NCBI RefSeq assembly: GCF_002795825.1
Contig: NZ_CP018800.1
Coordinates: 992,001 to 1,056,000 of the forward strand
Direction of reading: 5' to 3'
Length of the DNA: 64,000 nt
Source: Mariprofundus ferrinatatus
GTDB taxonomy: Bacteria > Pseudomonadota > Zetaproteobacteria > Mariprofundales > Mariprofundaceae
Shown: positions 35,725 to 47,123 of the stretch, piece by piece
How the letters are laid out: each line of letters begins with the position of its first letter
Numbering within the stretch: the stretch's first letter is position 1
Program-made: the position numbers and the translations under genes
The notes under the pieces: model-generated
Databases searched by the model: none
Seen by the model: only the letters and a program-made list of their open reading frames with translations
What the model was told of the DNA's origin: nothing

Positions 35725-37749
35725 TTATTGCAGCAGAATATTTTTGATGGTGCGACTTAGCTCCGGTATATTGCAAGGTTTGGAGATCACTGCAACCGAT
35801 CCCATATCCAAGTCATCCGGATTTATCTGCTGTTCACCATAGCCTGTCATGAACAGGAGGGGGATCTCTGGCCTCATCCTGCGGATCGCCTTGGCGGCCT
35901 CAACGCCACCCAGCTTCGGCATCACGACATCAAGAATTACCAGTGAGAATTCATCTGGGTTTTGCATGAAAATTTCTAGAGCTTCCGCTCCGTTGCAGGC
36001 TTCAACTACGCTATAGTTCAGGCTGGTTAATATTTCAGATGTGATTTCCCGGATGTTTCCATCATCATCAACATGAAGGATTTTTTCGAGTCCGCCTTCA
36101 ATAGCATGTCTATTTACATGTAAACTTTCTTCAGCCTTCTCAATCAGGGGGAGATAGATGTTGAAACAGGTGTCGCCGGGAGTGCTTTCAACCTCGATAA
36201 TGCCGTTGTGCTGCTGGACAGCCCCGTAGACCATGGAGAGTCCGAGGCCGGTGCCTTCTCCTGCTGCTTTGGTGGTATAAAAGGGTTCGAAGATCTTCCC
36301 AACATCCTCTGTAGGAATGCCACATCCGCTATCTCTCACCTGAAGCAGCGCAAAGTGCGAGGCTATGGTTTGAGGGTGTTGCTCTCTAAATGAGCGATCT
36401 GCTTTGAACGATTTAAGGGAGACGGAAACCAGAGCGCTCTCGCCACATGCATCATGTGCATTCTTTAGCAGGTTAATCAGAATCTGTTGTAGCTGTGTGG
36501 CGTCGCCCTGTACCGTCAATGGTTCAGGTGTGAAGTCTCCTTTAAGCGTGGTGCTTTCCGGGATTGCGACGCTGGAAATCTTGTATGCCTCTTTAAGCAA
36601 GAGCGAGAGATTAACCGGCTTCATGCTGGCAGAGTCCTTATGGGCGAAGGTGAGAAGTTGTTTGATCATCTGCGCAGCCCTCAAAGAGAGCTCCTCCGCA
36701 GCAGAGAGCTGTCCGGCAGCCTTTGGTGAGAGAGCTGCCCTCGTTTTAATCAGATAGAGGTTGCCTAGGATGCCGGCCAGCATGTTGTTGAATTCATGAG
36801 CAATGCCGCTGGCCAGTGTGCCGATGGCCTCCATCTTCTGTGATTGACGCATCTGCTGCTCCATCTGCTCTTGCTCGGAGATATCCTGTGAAATGCATAC
36901 GTAACCGGAAATCTGATCGGAAGAGGTATCAAACACAGGAGAGATAGATGTGAGTGCGGGATACAGGCTGCCATCCTTTCGTTTATTGATAATGCGCCCC
37001 TCCCAGCTGTTGCCCCGGGTGATGGTTTTCCACATCTTTTCAAAGAAGGCATTGTCATGATGTGAACTGCGCAGAATCGAAGGTTTTGCTCCTATAGCCT
37101 CCTGCTTTGGAATACCGGTTATCGTTTCAAAGGCATCGTTTAGATACTCGATCGTCCCATCCGGAGCGGTAATCATGAGGATTTCGGATGCCTGCTGCAC
37201 CGCTGCGTTGAGCTTGCTAAGTTCGCTGGTACGTCTGGCCACAAGCGCCTCAAGCTCATGCTGTATCTGCTGTCGGAGCTCTTCGGCGTGCTTTCGCTCG
37301 GTAATATCACGGGCGGTAACCGCATAGCATGGGTCATTTTCAAGGTTCAGGGTGCATGCGGTGATTTCGAGCGGAAGCGGGGAGAGATGTTTTCGACGCC
37401 CTTCAAGTTCACAGACTTTCTGTCCCTTCTTACTGGCAATCGATCCGGGATTCAGGTCTGGAATCAGCTGATCGATGTTCAACCTTGCCAGCTCCTGCTC
37501 AGACATGGCGAAAAGCCTGCATGCAGCTGGATTGGCTTCACGGACATCGCCATTGGCCGAAATAATCAGGATGGCGTCGAAGGCGTGCTGTATCAGGGAG
37601 CGGTATCGGCTGCGGCTCTCCTTGAGTGCAATCTCCGCATCATTGAACTGCTGGCGAATTCGAGCTGACTGTTTCATGGCCTGCTCGAGAAGCTCTACGC
37701 GTTGTTTAAGTGTTTTGTTTTCCAGTTCCAGATCAGAGCTCATTGGCAC
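35725..37749 (-). CDS. hybrid sensor histidine kinase with two PAS domains and receiver
   Basis: 674 residues without a membrane span. An N-terminal coiled coil (8-45) is followed by PAS1 (about 48-150) and PAS2 (about 180-290, EYLNDAFETITGIPKQEAIG). A HisKA-type phosphoacceptor comes next (LASGIAHEFNNMLAG, His near 318), then HATPase (RDSGCGIPTEDVGKIFEPF, GTGLGLSMVYGAV). The C-terminal receiver has ILHVDDDGNIRE and the phospho-Asp in LVILDVVMP. GTG 37749 directly follows the stop of the diiron protein gene; ATG 37743 is an alternative start. The two are cotranscribed, so the kinase probably reads the state of that protein. Confidence 0.92.
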   Translation of the reverse strand: MPMSSDLELENKTLKQRVELLEQAMKQSARIRQQFNDAEIALKESRSRYRSLIQHAFDAILIISANGDVREANPAACRLFAMSEQELARLNIDQLIPDLNPGSIASKKGQKVCELEGRRKHLSPLPLEITACTLNLENDPCYAVTARDITERKHAEELRQQIQHELEALVARRTSELSKLNAAVQQASEILMITAPDGTIEYLNDAFETITGIPKQEAIGAKPSILRSSHHDNAFFEKMWKTITRGNSWEGRIINKRKDGSLYPALTSISPVFDTSSDQISGYVCISQDISEQEQMEQQMRQSQKMEAIGTLASGIAHEFNNMLAGILGNLYLIKTRAALSPKAAGQLSAAEELSLRAAQMIKQLLTFAHKDSASMKPVNLSLLLKEAYKISSVAIPESTTLKGDFTPEPLTVQGDATQLQQILINLLKNAHDACGESALVSVSLKSFKADRSFREQHPQTIASHFALLQVRDSGCGIPTEDVGKIFEPFYTTKAAGEGTGLGLSMVYGAVQQHNGIIEVESTPGDTCFNIYLPLIEKAEESLHVNRHAIEGGLEKILHVDDDGNIREITSEILTSLNYSVVEACNGAEALEIFMQNPDEFSLVILDVVMPKLGGVEAAKAIRRMRPEIPLLFMTGYGEQQINPDDLDMGSVAVISKPCNIPELSRTIKNILLQ

Positions 37750-38526
37750 TTATCCCAGTTCTGGATATGCAATATCCGTTCCGCATCGAAGTGTTCTCAG
37801 GTAGTCGAGCGCGGCAGGAACATGCTCGCCGGCAATAATCGAGCCGTGTTGCGGCAGGATTGCATCAATCGGGAGATCGGCGATCTTATTGACGAAGCCT
37901 TTGGCAGCAATATTTGATGCCATGTAGTCGATATGGAAAAGATCCATGTTGAGTGCGTGCTTTTCAAAGTCCTGAGTGACGAGATTCCAGTCGGTGGTCA
38001 GGGCGGCCCAGATATCCCCTGAAAAGAGAAAACGGGCACTTTCACTATAGGTTACAAATGCGGCAGGAGAGTGAAGAAATGGCGCGGTAATAAATCTCAG
38101 GGCCATGCCGGAAGAGAGCTGATAACGAGGGTTCTCCTCAATATCGAAAGCAGTGAACTCCATCTCGCCGTAGTGGGGCAGTAGCACCATTGTACGCGGC
38201 GATGTGAATACTTTGGCTTTCGGGTTTAATGCCAGCCAGTCTACCATCGAGGCAGCAACATCAGGATCCTGATGGCAAAGGATCATGCCGGAGACCGATT
38301 CCGGATTCATGATCTGTTGTACACGGCTTTTAATCTGCTCGAAATAGCTCCTGGAGCCGGGGTCGACAATAATTGCCTCTTCGCCATCGACAATCAGATA
38401 GGCATTACAGCGGAAGGCGGTGTCATCAGTGATGCCAAGCCAGTAGATGGAATGGCCATCCTGCTGGTACAGAAGGGTGGGCTTCATCATGTCGATCCCT
38501 GTATCTACGAACAAATTTCCCCGCAT
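37750..38526 (-). CDS. ODP/flavodiiron-like metallo-beta-lactamase-fold diiron protein
   Basis: 258 residues from ATG 38526 (AGGAGA upstream). Metal ligands at residues His85, Asp87, Asp89 (HQDPD), His152, Asp171 and His227 have almost the spacing of flavodiiron proteins (79/81/83/146/165/226). There is no flavodoxin or rubredoxin domain. This matches the oxygen-binding diiron protein (ODP) family, described as an O2 sensor in spirochete chemotaxis. The operon with a PAS hybrid kinase supports an oxygen- or NO-sensing role (inference). Longer in-frame starts up to 38580 are possible. Confidence 0.85.
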   Translation of the reverse strand: MRGNLFVDTGIDMMKPTLLYQQDGHSIYWLGITDDTAFRCNAYLIVDGEEAIIVDPGSRSYFEQIKSRVQQIMNPESVSGMILCHQDPDVAASMVDWLALNPKAKVFTSPRTMVLLPHYGEMEFTAFDIEENPRYQLSSGMALRFITAPFLHSPAAFVTYSESARFLFSGDIWAALTTDWNLVTQDFEKHALNMDLFHIDYMASNIAAKGFVNKIADLPIDAILPQHGSIIAGEHVPAALDYLRTLRCGTDIAYPELG

Positions 38527-38774
38527 CTGTTCTTCTCTCCTGTCACTCCAGCCCCTTCTGTTCGGGTGGGTGATCCACAATCAACTATCTATCGCATTAT
38601 CGCCAATATACTTGAGGCTTAAAATTAAATAACTTTTTCCATGAGAGATTCGCAGCAATATTACGTTGGGTGAGGTGTGCGGGTTAAGTCGGCGTAACTG
38701 CGGTCCCCATTTCGATTCAAGATATAATACGGAATTGCGATGCCATCTCTGCTGACCCAGAGTTGGGGGTATCC

Positions 38775-39407
38775 ATGGCTGCATTCCGATTCAATAAACC
38801 GTATGGGGTTCTGACCCAGTTCACTGACCAGCAGGGGCGTGAAACCCTTGCAGACTACATCGATATTCCCGGCATCTATGCTGCCGGCCGGCTGGATCGT
38901 GATAGCGAGGGGTTGCTGCTGTTGACGGATGACGGGAAGCTGCAGCATCGTATTGCCCATCCAAGGCATAAGCTGGAAAAAACCTACTGGGCTCAGGTGG
39001 AAGGGGAGATCACCACTGAAGCGATCCAGAAGCTTCGGAATGGCGTTGAGCTGAAAGACGGTATGACCCGGCCAGCCAGAGCGAAAAAAATCGATCCGCC
39101 GTCCATGCTATGGACTCGCAATCCTCCGATCCGTTACCGGGCTGAAATTCCAACTTCATGGATCGAACTGAAGATCAGCGAAGGGCGCAACCGTCAGGTT
39201 CGCCGTATGACAGCGGCGGTCGGTTTCCCGACCCTACGCCTGATCCGTTACGCTATTGGTCCGATCACGCTTGATGGGCTGAAGCCGGGGGGGTGCTCAG
39301 AAGTGGAGGAGCAATCGCTATGGGGGCTGTTTCCAGAAATGGGTAAAAAGTCCCCGAAATCATCTTCTTCTGTTGGGAAATTTCGCCGCTCTAAAGGGAG
39401 AAAGTGA
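38775..39407 (+). CDS. rluE: 23S rRNA pseudouridine synthase (RluE type)
   Basis: 210 residues from ATG 38775 behind GGGGG. The RsuA/RluB/E/F catalytic motif [17 protein letters not shown] carries the nucleophilic Asp, and [10 protein letters not shown] and [20 protein letters not shown] are further family motifs. No S4 domain is present, as in RluE and its close relatives that modify 23S rRNA U2457. The basic tail ([16 protein letters not shown]) is an extension. It is divergent from the diiron protein operon. Confidence 0.9.
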   Translation: MAAFRFNKPYGVLTQFTDQQGRETLADYIDIPGIYAAGRLDRDSEGLLLLTDDGKLQHRIAHPRHKLEKTYWAQVEGEITTEAIQKLRNGVELKDGMTRPARAKKIDPPSMLWTRNPPIRYRAEIPTSWIELKISEGRNRQVRRMTAAVGFPTLRLIRYAIGPITLDGLKPGGCSEVEEQSLWGLFPEMGKKSPKSSSSVGKFRRSKGRK

Positions 39408-39550
39408 CTCTTTCAGGCTAGGTGTCCGGTCATTTTTTGAGGTTGAAGCAAGAATTGGCGCCTGCTTTTCAAGGGGGTTAACAGGCCCGGGCGCGAAAGG
39501 GAGAAGATAGATGAGCCGGAAATGGTGAAGGATTCGATGACCGACGGGTG

Positions 39551-39568
39551 CCGGCACTGTTTCAGTGC
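39551..39568. other. short hairpin in rluE-cytochrome c gap
   Basis: The 290-base gap 39408-39698 has no convincing ORF. Besides the terminator it holds a 6-bp hairpin (GCACTG-TTT-CAGTGC) and an imperfect one near 39456-39495. No known RNA family was recognised. Confidence 0.3.
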
Positions 39569-39639
39569 GATCGCTATCAAGGCAGCACACAGGCCTAACT
39601 CTACAGGTGCGATTGATTGATTCTGTTCTTTGTCATGCA

Positions 39640-39673
39640 TTAAAAAGGGAGGCCAGCGGGCCTCCCTTTTTAA
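39640..39673. terminator. cytochrome c terminator, bidirectional
   Basis: A 13-bp or longer stem (AAAAAGGGAGGCC and complement, AGCG loop) is flanked by A/T runs just past the cytochrome c stop on the minus strand. It could also end rluE transcripts. Confidence 0.9.
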
Positions 39674-39698
39674 TGCTTTTTTGTCTGAATGAATTCGT

Positions 39699-40067
39699 TT
39701 ATTTCAGGCTGTTCAGGAATGCGATGACCTCATCTGCCGCTGCGCCTTCAACTTTCTGGGAATTCATCTTGGTCTTGCCTCCGGCATCTTTCGCCATCCC
39801 TTTTGAATCTGCAATCCAAGCCTTCATGTTATCCTCATTCCAGACGAAGTCTGCGCTTGCAAGATAGTTACCATACTTGAAGCCCTCAGCTGAGCCTGCT
39901 TTCTTACCCATGATTCCGAAGAGGTTAGGGCCGACCTTGCTGCTGCCGCCCTGTTCAAATGTATGGCACGCTTTACACTTGCCTTCGGCTCCGGCGACGG
40001 CTTCGCCGACGGCAAAGGCGCTGCTCATAATTACTGCGGTTGTAATGATCATCGTGCTTTTTTTCAT
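39699..40067 (-). CDS. class I cytochrome c, periplasmic
   Basis: 122 residues from ATG 40067, with AGGAG six bases upstream. A signal peptide (about residues 1-23, ending AVA) is followed by a single heme site, CKACH, near the mature N-terminus. VGPNLFGIMGKKAG follows, and a likely axial methionine lies in KTKMNSQ. Size and order match mitochondrial-like cytochrome c550/c2, which carries electrons to terminal oxidases. In an iron oxidiser it could link Fe(II) oxidation to oxidase, but nothing nearby proves that. It is monocistronic with its own terminator. Confidence 0.92.
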   Translation of the reverse strand: MKKSTMIITTAVIMSSAFAVGEAVAGAEGKCKACHTFEQGGSSKVGPNLFGIMGKKAGSAEGFKYGNYLASADFVWNEDNMKAWIADSKGMAKDAGGKTKMNSQKVEGAAADEVIAFLNSLK

Positions 40068-40177
40068 ATCACGCTCCTGTGACTGGAATAATGGAAGTAG
40101 CATATTATGAAATTATTATATGTAAACGTGCAATAATTGCACTGCTGATTGTCAGGCTGGGTTGGGGCGCAAAAACT

Positions 40178-40205
40178 AAAAAGGGAGCCAGAAGGCTCCC
40201 TTTTT
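40178..40205 (-). terminator. ilvC terminator
   Basis: A 12-bp stem (AAAAAGGGAGCC and complement, AGAA loop), 19 bases past the ilvC stop on the minus strand, has a U-run formed by the stem's own T's. Confidence 0.9.
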
Positions 40206-40223
40206 GACTGGATTCAGAACCAA

Positions 40224-41267
<1,044 letters not shown>

Positions 41268-41278
41268 CTAAAATTCAA

Positions 41279-41306
41279 GGCGGCGCAGCATATACGTTTC
41301 GCCGCC
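41279..41306 (-). terminator. possible argB terminator
   Basis: GGCGGCG and CGCCGCC form a 7-bp stem with a 14-base loop between argB and ilvC, followed on the minus strand by TTGAATTTT. It is weaker than the other terminators in this window. Confidence 0.45.
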
Positions 41307-41346
41307 ATAATTCATCCACTTTTGATCAGTTGAAGTCAGGCTCTAT

Positions 41347-42749
<1,403 letters not shown>

Positions 42750-42970
42750 GCTACGTCCTTTTAACCACTTGATGGACAAACTCTAGCGGCTCCCTCTATC
42801 GAAATCACGCCGATTCATATTCATGGCCTTTAGAGCCCCGTACGCATACCGGCATGGTGCATAAATATAGTGCGTCACTGCCTATATATTAATCACAAAA
42901 GGGGCGAGTGTGATTGGCATGGCTTTCATAAACCATTGAAAATAAAGGAATCTAAGAAAGTTGGTACGGA

Positions 42971-42986
42971 TGGCATACCGGATGCT
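42971..42986 (+). promoter_or_regulatory. sigma-54 promoter of the porin-glnK-amtB locus
   Basis: TGGCATACCGGATGCT has GG and GC ten bases apart, matching the -24/-12 consensus. Transcription would start near 42997, 37 bases before the porin gene. NtrC-dependent nitrogen control is the usual reason. I did not find a clean NtrC palindrome upstream. Confidence 0.7.
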
Positions 42987-43033
42987 TTATAAAGAGTGTC
43001 TGAAGAGAAACTTTTTATTTAAAGGAGCGAAAA

Positions 43034-43759
43034 ATGAAATCAAAGAAGAACATAGTGAGCACTGTGGCCGCCTTGATGTTGCTCGGTGCAGGAAGTGTTT
43101 CAACAGCCCAAGCTGAAGATCTTCCAATTGCTGGCGACATAGGTGTTTATAGCCAATACATGTGGCGTGGTATGCAGGCTTCTCCAAGTGCATCTGTACA
43201 GGGTGACCTGGGAGTAGAATCAGACTTTGGTCTTTCAGCGAATGTCTGGTTTGCAGCACCACTGGGCAATGCAGCAAATGGTAACAACACCACCGAGTTT
43301 GACTTTACCGTAGACTATTCAACTGAGTTCGGAGGCGTTGGGGTGTCAGTTGGTTACATCTACTACCTGTATCAAAATGCCTCTTCTCTGAACACTGGAG
43401 AGCTTTATGCAGGCCTAAGCTACGGCCCTGTTTCGGCGACTTACTACTATGCTGTAAATGCGAATAAGAACGGGTGGAAAAAGGATGCTTATGTAGACTT
43501 GGGTCTGTCCCATTCATATGGAGGATTCGATATGGGAGCAAACTTCGGTTTCTACCTTCCTTCAAATGATGTAAACAATCCAACTGCATTTCCAACCACC
43601 AAGAATGAACTGGGCCACATCGATTTGTCTCTGAGTAAGGACGTTGAGTTGGGCGGCGGCGTGACAATGACCCCATCTCTGCTGGTGTCAGTTCCTACCT
43701 ATACGGGCAAGCCTAATGGTGCCAGCCAATTCGTCGCTGGTGTGAATTTCGCCTACTGA
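43034..43759 (+). CDS. TorF/Gcw_chp-family putative porin
   Basis: 241 residues. A signal peptide runs to about residue 27 (STAQA). The mature start is typical of the TorF/Gcw_chp family (DIGVYSQYMWRGMQASPSASVQGDLG), and the rest is all-beta with aromatic-rich strands ending in FAY. Family members form outer-membrane barrels and often precede glnK-amtB in proteobacteria, where nitrogen-compound diffusion is proposed. AAAGGAG is its RBS. It is the first gene after the sigma-54 promoter. A hairpin separates it from glnK. Confidence 0.88.
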   Translation: MKSKKNIVSTVAALMLLGAGSVSTAQAEDLPIAGDIGVYSQYMWRGMQASPSASVQGDLGVESDFGLSANVWFAAPLGNAANGNNTTEFDFTVDYSTEFGGVGVSVGYIYYLYQNASSLNTGELYAGLSYGPVSATYYYAVNANKNGWKKDAYVDLGLSHSYGGFDMGANFGFYLPSNDVNNPTAFPTTKNELGHIDLSLSKDVELGGGVTMTPSLLVSVPTYTGKPNGASQFVAGVNFAY

Positions 43760-43791
43760 TTTTCCACCCCCTCCCTGGTTGGAAAGAGGAA

Positions 43792-43815
43792 GGGGGACGG
43801 CTGCAACCGTCCCCC
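43792..43815 (+). terminator. strong hairpin between porin and glnK, no U-tract
   Basis: GGGGGACGG and CCGTCCCCC form a perfect 9-bp GC-rich stem with loop CTGCAA. No T-run follows, so it may be a 3'-end stabiliser or partial terminator that raises porin over glnK-amtB levels. Confidence 0.55.
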
Positions 43816-43839
43816 GGACCCTAAAGTTCAAACGTCTGA

Positions 43840-44205
<366 letters not shown>

Positions 44206-44217
44206 AGGAGGAAAAAG

Positions 44218-45486
44218 ATGGAACAGATCGCTGGAGATATTCTCCAAACCAAATACGCACTCGACACCTTTTACTTCCTGGTGATGGGCGCATTCGTGAT
44301 GTGGATGGCCGCCGGCTTCTCAATGCTTGAGGCTGGCCTGGTCCGCTCAAAGAACACGGCCGAGATTCTGACCAAGAATATCGTGCTCTATTCGATCGCA
44401 TGTGTGATGTACATGCTGGTCGGTTATAATATTATGTATGGTGATTCAATATCATCACTGATCCCGGGGATTAGCTTCGGTCTCGGTGGTGACAACGAGG
44501 CGGCTGCTGTTCTGGCAGGTGGCGAGGATGCTCCATACTACTCCAATCTGTCGGACTTCTTCTTCCAGGTTGTGTTTGTGGCTACTGCCATGTCGATCGT
44601 TTCCGGTGCTGTTGCCGAACGCATGAAGCTCTGGGCCTTCTTCGCCTTTGCGATCGTGCTGACCGGTTTCATCTATCCGGTACAGGGTATGTGGAAGTGG
44701 GGCGGCGGTTTCCTTGATGAGGCAGGCTTCCTTGATTTTGCCGGTTCCGGTGTGGTTCATATGACAGGTGCTGCTGCAGCGCTTGCAGGTGTACTGCTGC
44801 TGGGTGCCCGTAAAGGCAAGTATGGCAAGGATGGCTCGGTAAACGCTATCCCCGGTGCCAACCTTCCTATGGCAACGCTTGGTACCTTCATCCTCTGGAT
44901 GGGCTGGTTCGGCTTTAACGGCGGTTCCGAGCTGAAGGTTTCCGATATTGCCGAGGCCAATGCAACCGCGATGGTGTTTGTGAATACCAACATGGCTGCA
45001 GCCGGTGGTTGTATTGCTGCTCTGTTGATTGCACGTCTCTGGTTCGGCAAGGCCGATCTGACCATGGCGCTCAACGGTGCTCTGGCCGGGCTGGTATCCA
45101 TTACCGCTGAGCCGCTGACTCCAAGCCCGGAGCTGGCCACCCTGATTGGTGCCATCGGTGGTGCACTGGTGGTTGCTTCGATCATTACACTTGATACCAA
45201 GTTCAAGATCGACGATCCGGTCGGTGCGATCTCGGTGCATGGTGTGGTCGGTATCTGGGGTCTGCTTGCAGTCTGTCTCTCCAATCCGGATGCAACGCTT
45301 TCCGCGCAGCTTCTCGGTATTGGCGTGATCTTCGCATGGGTGTTTATCACCAGCCTGATCGTCTGGGCTATTGTGAAGGCTGCTGTCGGTATCCGCGTCT
45401 CCGAAGAGGAGGAGTATGAAGGTCTTGATGTGGGTGAGTGCGGTCTTGAGGCCTACCCTGAATTCACCCAGAACAGGGCCAAATAA
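44218..45486 (+). CDS. amtB: ammonium transporter, copy 1
   Basis: 422-residue Amt channel with eleven spans. The twin pore histidines lie in GSGVVHMTGAAAALAG and ISVHGVVGIWG, the two conserved positions of AmtB. FSMLEAGLVRSKNTAEI is the first-span family motif. There is no cleavable signal peptide; the N-terminus goes directly into span 1. It transports ammonium electrogenically and is gated by GlnK, encoded directly upstream. A hairpin terminator follows 69 bases later. Confidence 0.96.
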   Translation: MEQIAGDILQTKYALDTFYFLVMGAFVMWMAAGFSMLEAGLVRSKNTAEILTKNIVLYSIACVMYMLVGYNIMYGDSISSLIPGISFGLGGDNEAAAVLAGGEDAPYYSNLSDFFFQVVFVATAMSIVSGAVAERMKLWAFFAFAIVLTGFIYPVQGMWKWGGGFLDEAGFLDFAGSGVVHMTGAAAALAGVLLLGARKGKYGKDGSVNAIPGANLPMATLGTFILWMGWFGFNGGSELKVSDIAEANATAMVFVNTNMAAAGGCIAALLIARLWFGKADLTMALNGALAGLVSITAEPLTPSPELATLIGAIGGALVVASIITLDTKFKIDDPVGAISVHGVVGIWGLLAVCLSNPDATLSAQLLGIGVIFAWVFITSLIVWAIVKAAVGIRVSEEEEYEGLDVGECGLEAYPEFTQNRAK

Positions 45487-45554
45487 AGGATTACAGCTGG
45501 TAAATAAAATATTTCCACCCGGTATAGAAATATCATGCCTGCTGTAAACGAGTT

Positions 45555-45577
45555 GGGAGCGGATTTAGTCCGCTCCC
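45555..45577 (+). terminator. amtB terminator-like hairpin
   Basis: A perfect 8-bp stem (GGGAGCGG and complement, ATTTAGT loop) is followed by GATTCGTGTTT. The T-tract is weak, so termination may be partial. Confidence 0.65.
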
Positions 45578-45642
45578 GATTCGTGTTTAAATAAAAAATA
45601 ATCGGAGCCAGGAGTTCCGGTTTACCAAAGAGGTGAGTGAAT

Positions 45643-46734
45643 ATGAGTACATCACTGTTGTTGCATGCACTTTCACTGAATGACCGTATTCTTGAGCCCA
45701 ACCAGTTGCCGGTTTCCGGCCATGTTTGGGGATATGATAAAGAGCACACCAGCCGGGAAGAGTTTGTCGGCAACTGCATCAGCATGCTCTCTCTTCTCCA
45801 TATTCAGGATGCGGAGATCAACTGGGACGACGATATCATGGCCTTTGATGTTACCCGCAAAGGGCAGCCTGCCACGGTGATCATCTCCCTGCAGGACGAT
45901 TCGTTGACCTCCGACTACTTCTATTTTTTGGGTATCTGGATTCGCCCTCAATCAGCTGCCCAGTCTGAACTTGAGCTGATGAGTGATCTGATCTCCTGGC
46001 AGGAGGAGGATCTTCTGCAGCCGGCGATGAGTTATTCTGTTCGTTTTGCCGCCGAGCCTCTGCAGTTGTCGGAAATCAGGAAAATGATAGGTGGAGAAGT
46101 CTTCGCGCAGCGGTTGTATGGCGATGGTCTCTATCTTTGTGGCATGACCGAGGCCTATCCTATTCCATCCGGTAAGTTTGTGATCTGTCCGGCAAGCCAT
46201 ATGCAGAATTTCGTGCGCCATGAGATTCGCCACGCGCTCTATTCATTGCGCAACCTGATGGGATTGATGAGCAGTGTCATGAATATCTACGACAGCATGG
46301 CCGAAAACAGCACGGCCACGGAGCTGTGCCAGCAGCTGCTGGAGATCATGGCGGTGGTTGAAAGAGAGTCACCTGAACCACTGCAGTGGGATCAGCTGGT
46401 GCGCAGAAACGGGGCTATTGCGTTACGTATCGCTTCACAGGGAAACCAGAGCAGAAAGCTGCAGGCGAGACTTAAAGGAATCCGGCGCCTGTTTGATGTC
46501 ATTCTGGCAGAGCTTGATGTGCATGAGATGCAGGGGCTGCCATCACTGGCCAATCGCATGCTGACACCTTTTGACCATGTGCAGGACACTATTGATGAAT
46601 TTGAAGAGATGCTGATGCAGGCTGAAAAACAGACACAGATTCTTCAGCCGTTGATGCACTCACGCATGCTGGCAGGTCAACAGATACTGCTGGAAAAATT
46701 GATGCAGACCGTTCTGTCTGACCAATCTGAGTAA
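45643..46734 (+). CDS. unknown protein between two glnK-amt pairs
   Basis: 363 residues from ATG 45643 (GAGGTG seven bases upstream; GTG 45637 is too close). It is soluble. The N-terminal half is mixed alpha/beta (VTRKGQPATVIISLQDDS, YFLGIWIRPQSA), and the C-terminal half is helical (HEIRHALYSLRNLMGLM, AEKQTQILQPLMHSRML). A faint likeness to DUF3422 in the C-terminal helices is not enough to name it, and no catalytic motif is evident. Its position, 13 bases before glnK2, implies a role in nitrogen sensing or uptake. Confidence 0.72.
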   Translation: MSTSLLLHALSLNDRILEPNQLPVSGHVWGYDKEHTSREEFVGNCISMLSLLHIQDAEINWDDDIMAFDVTRKGQPATVIISLQDDSLTSDYFYFLGIWIRPQSAAQSELELMSDLISWQEEDLLQPAMSYSVRFAAEPLQLSEIRKMIGGEVFAQRLYGDGLYLCGMTEAYPIPSGKFVICPASHMQNFVRHEIRHALYSLRNLMGLMSSVMNIYDSMAENSTATELCQQLLEIMAVVERESPEPLQWDQLVRRNGAIALRIASQGNQSRKLQARLKGIRRLFDVILAELDVHEMQGLPSLANRMLTPFDHVQDTIDEFEEMLMQAEKQTQILQPLMHSRMLAGQQILLEKLMQTVLSDQSE

Positions 46735-46737
46735 TAG

Positions 46738-47085
<348 letters not shown>

Positions 47086-47123
47086 AGATTATAACTAAAA
47101 AAAAATCAGGGAGTTGAAATAAA

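Noticed and set aside
39413-39640. 75-codon minus-strand ORF in the rluE-cytochrome c gap
   Set aside because: It starts inside the terminator stem region, lacks an RBS and has no coherent pattern.
42840-42960. NtrC enhancer palindrome upstream of the porin promoter
   Set aside because: GGTGCA- and GTGC-like half sites near 42855-42875 are direct rather than inverted, so no clean site can be claimed.
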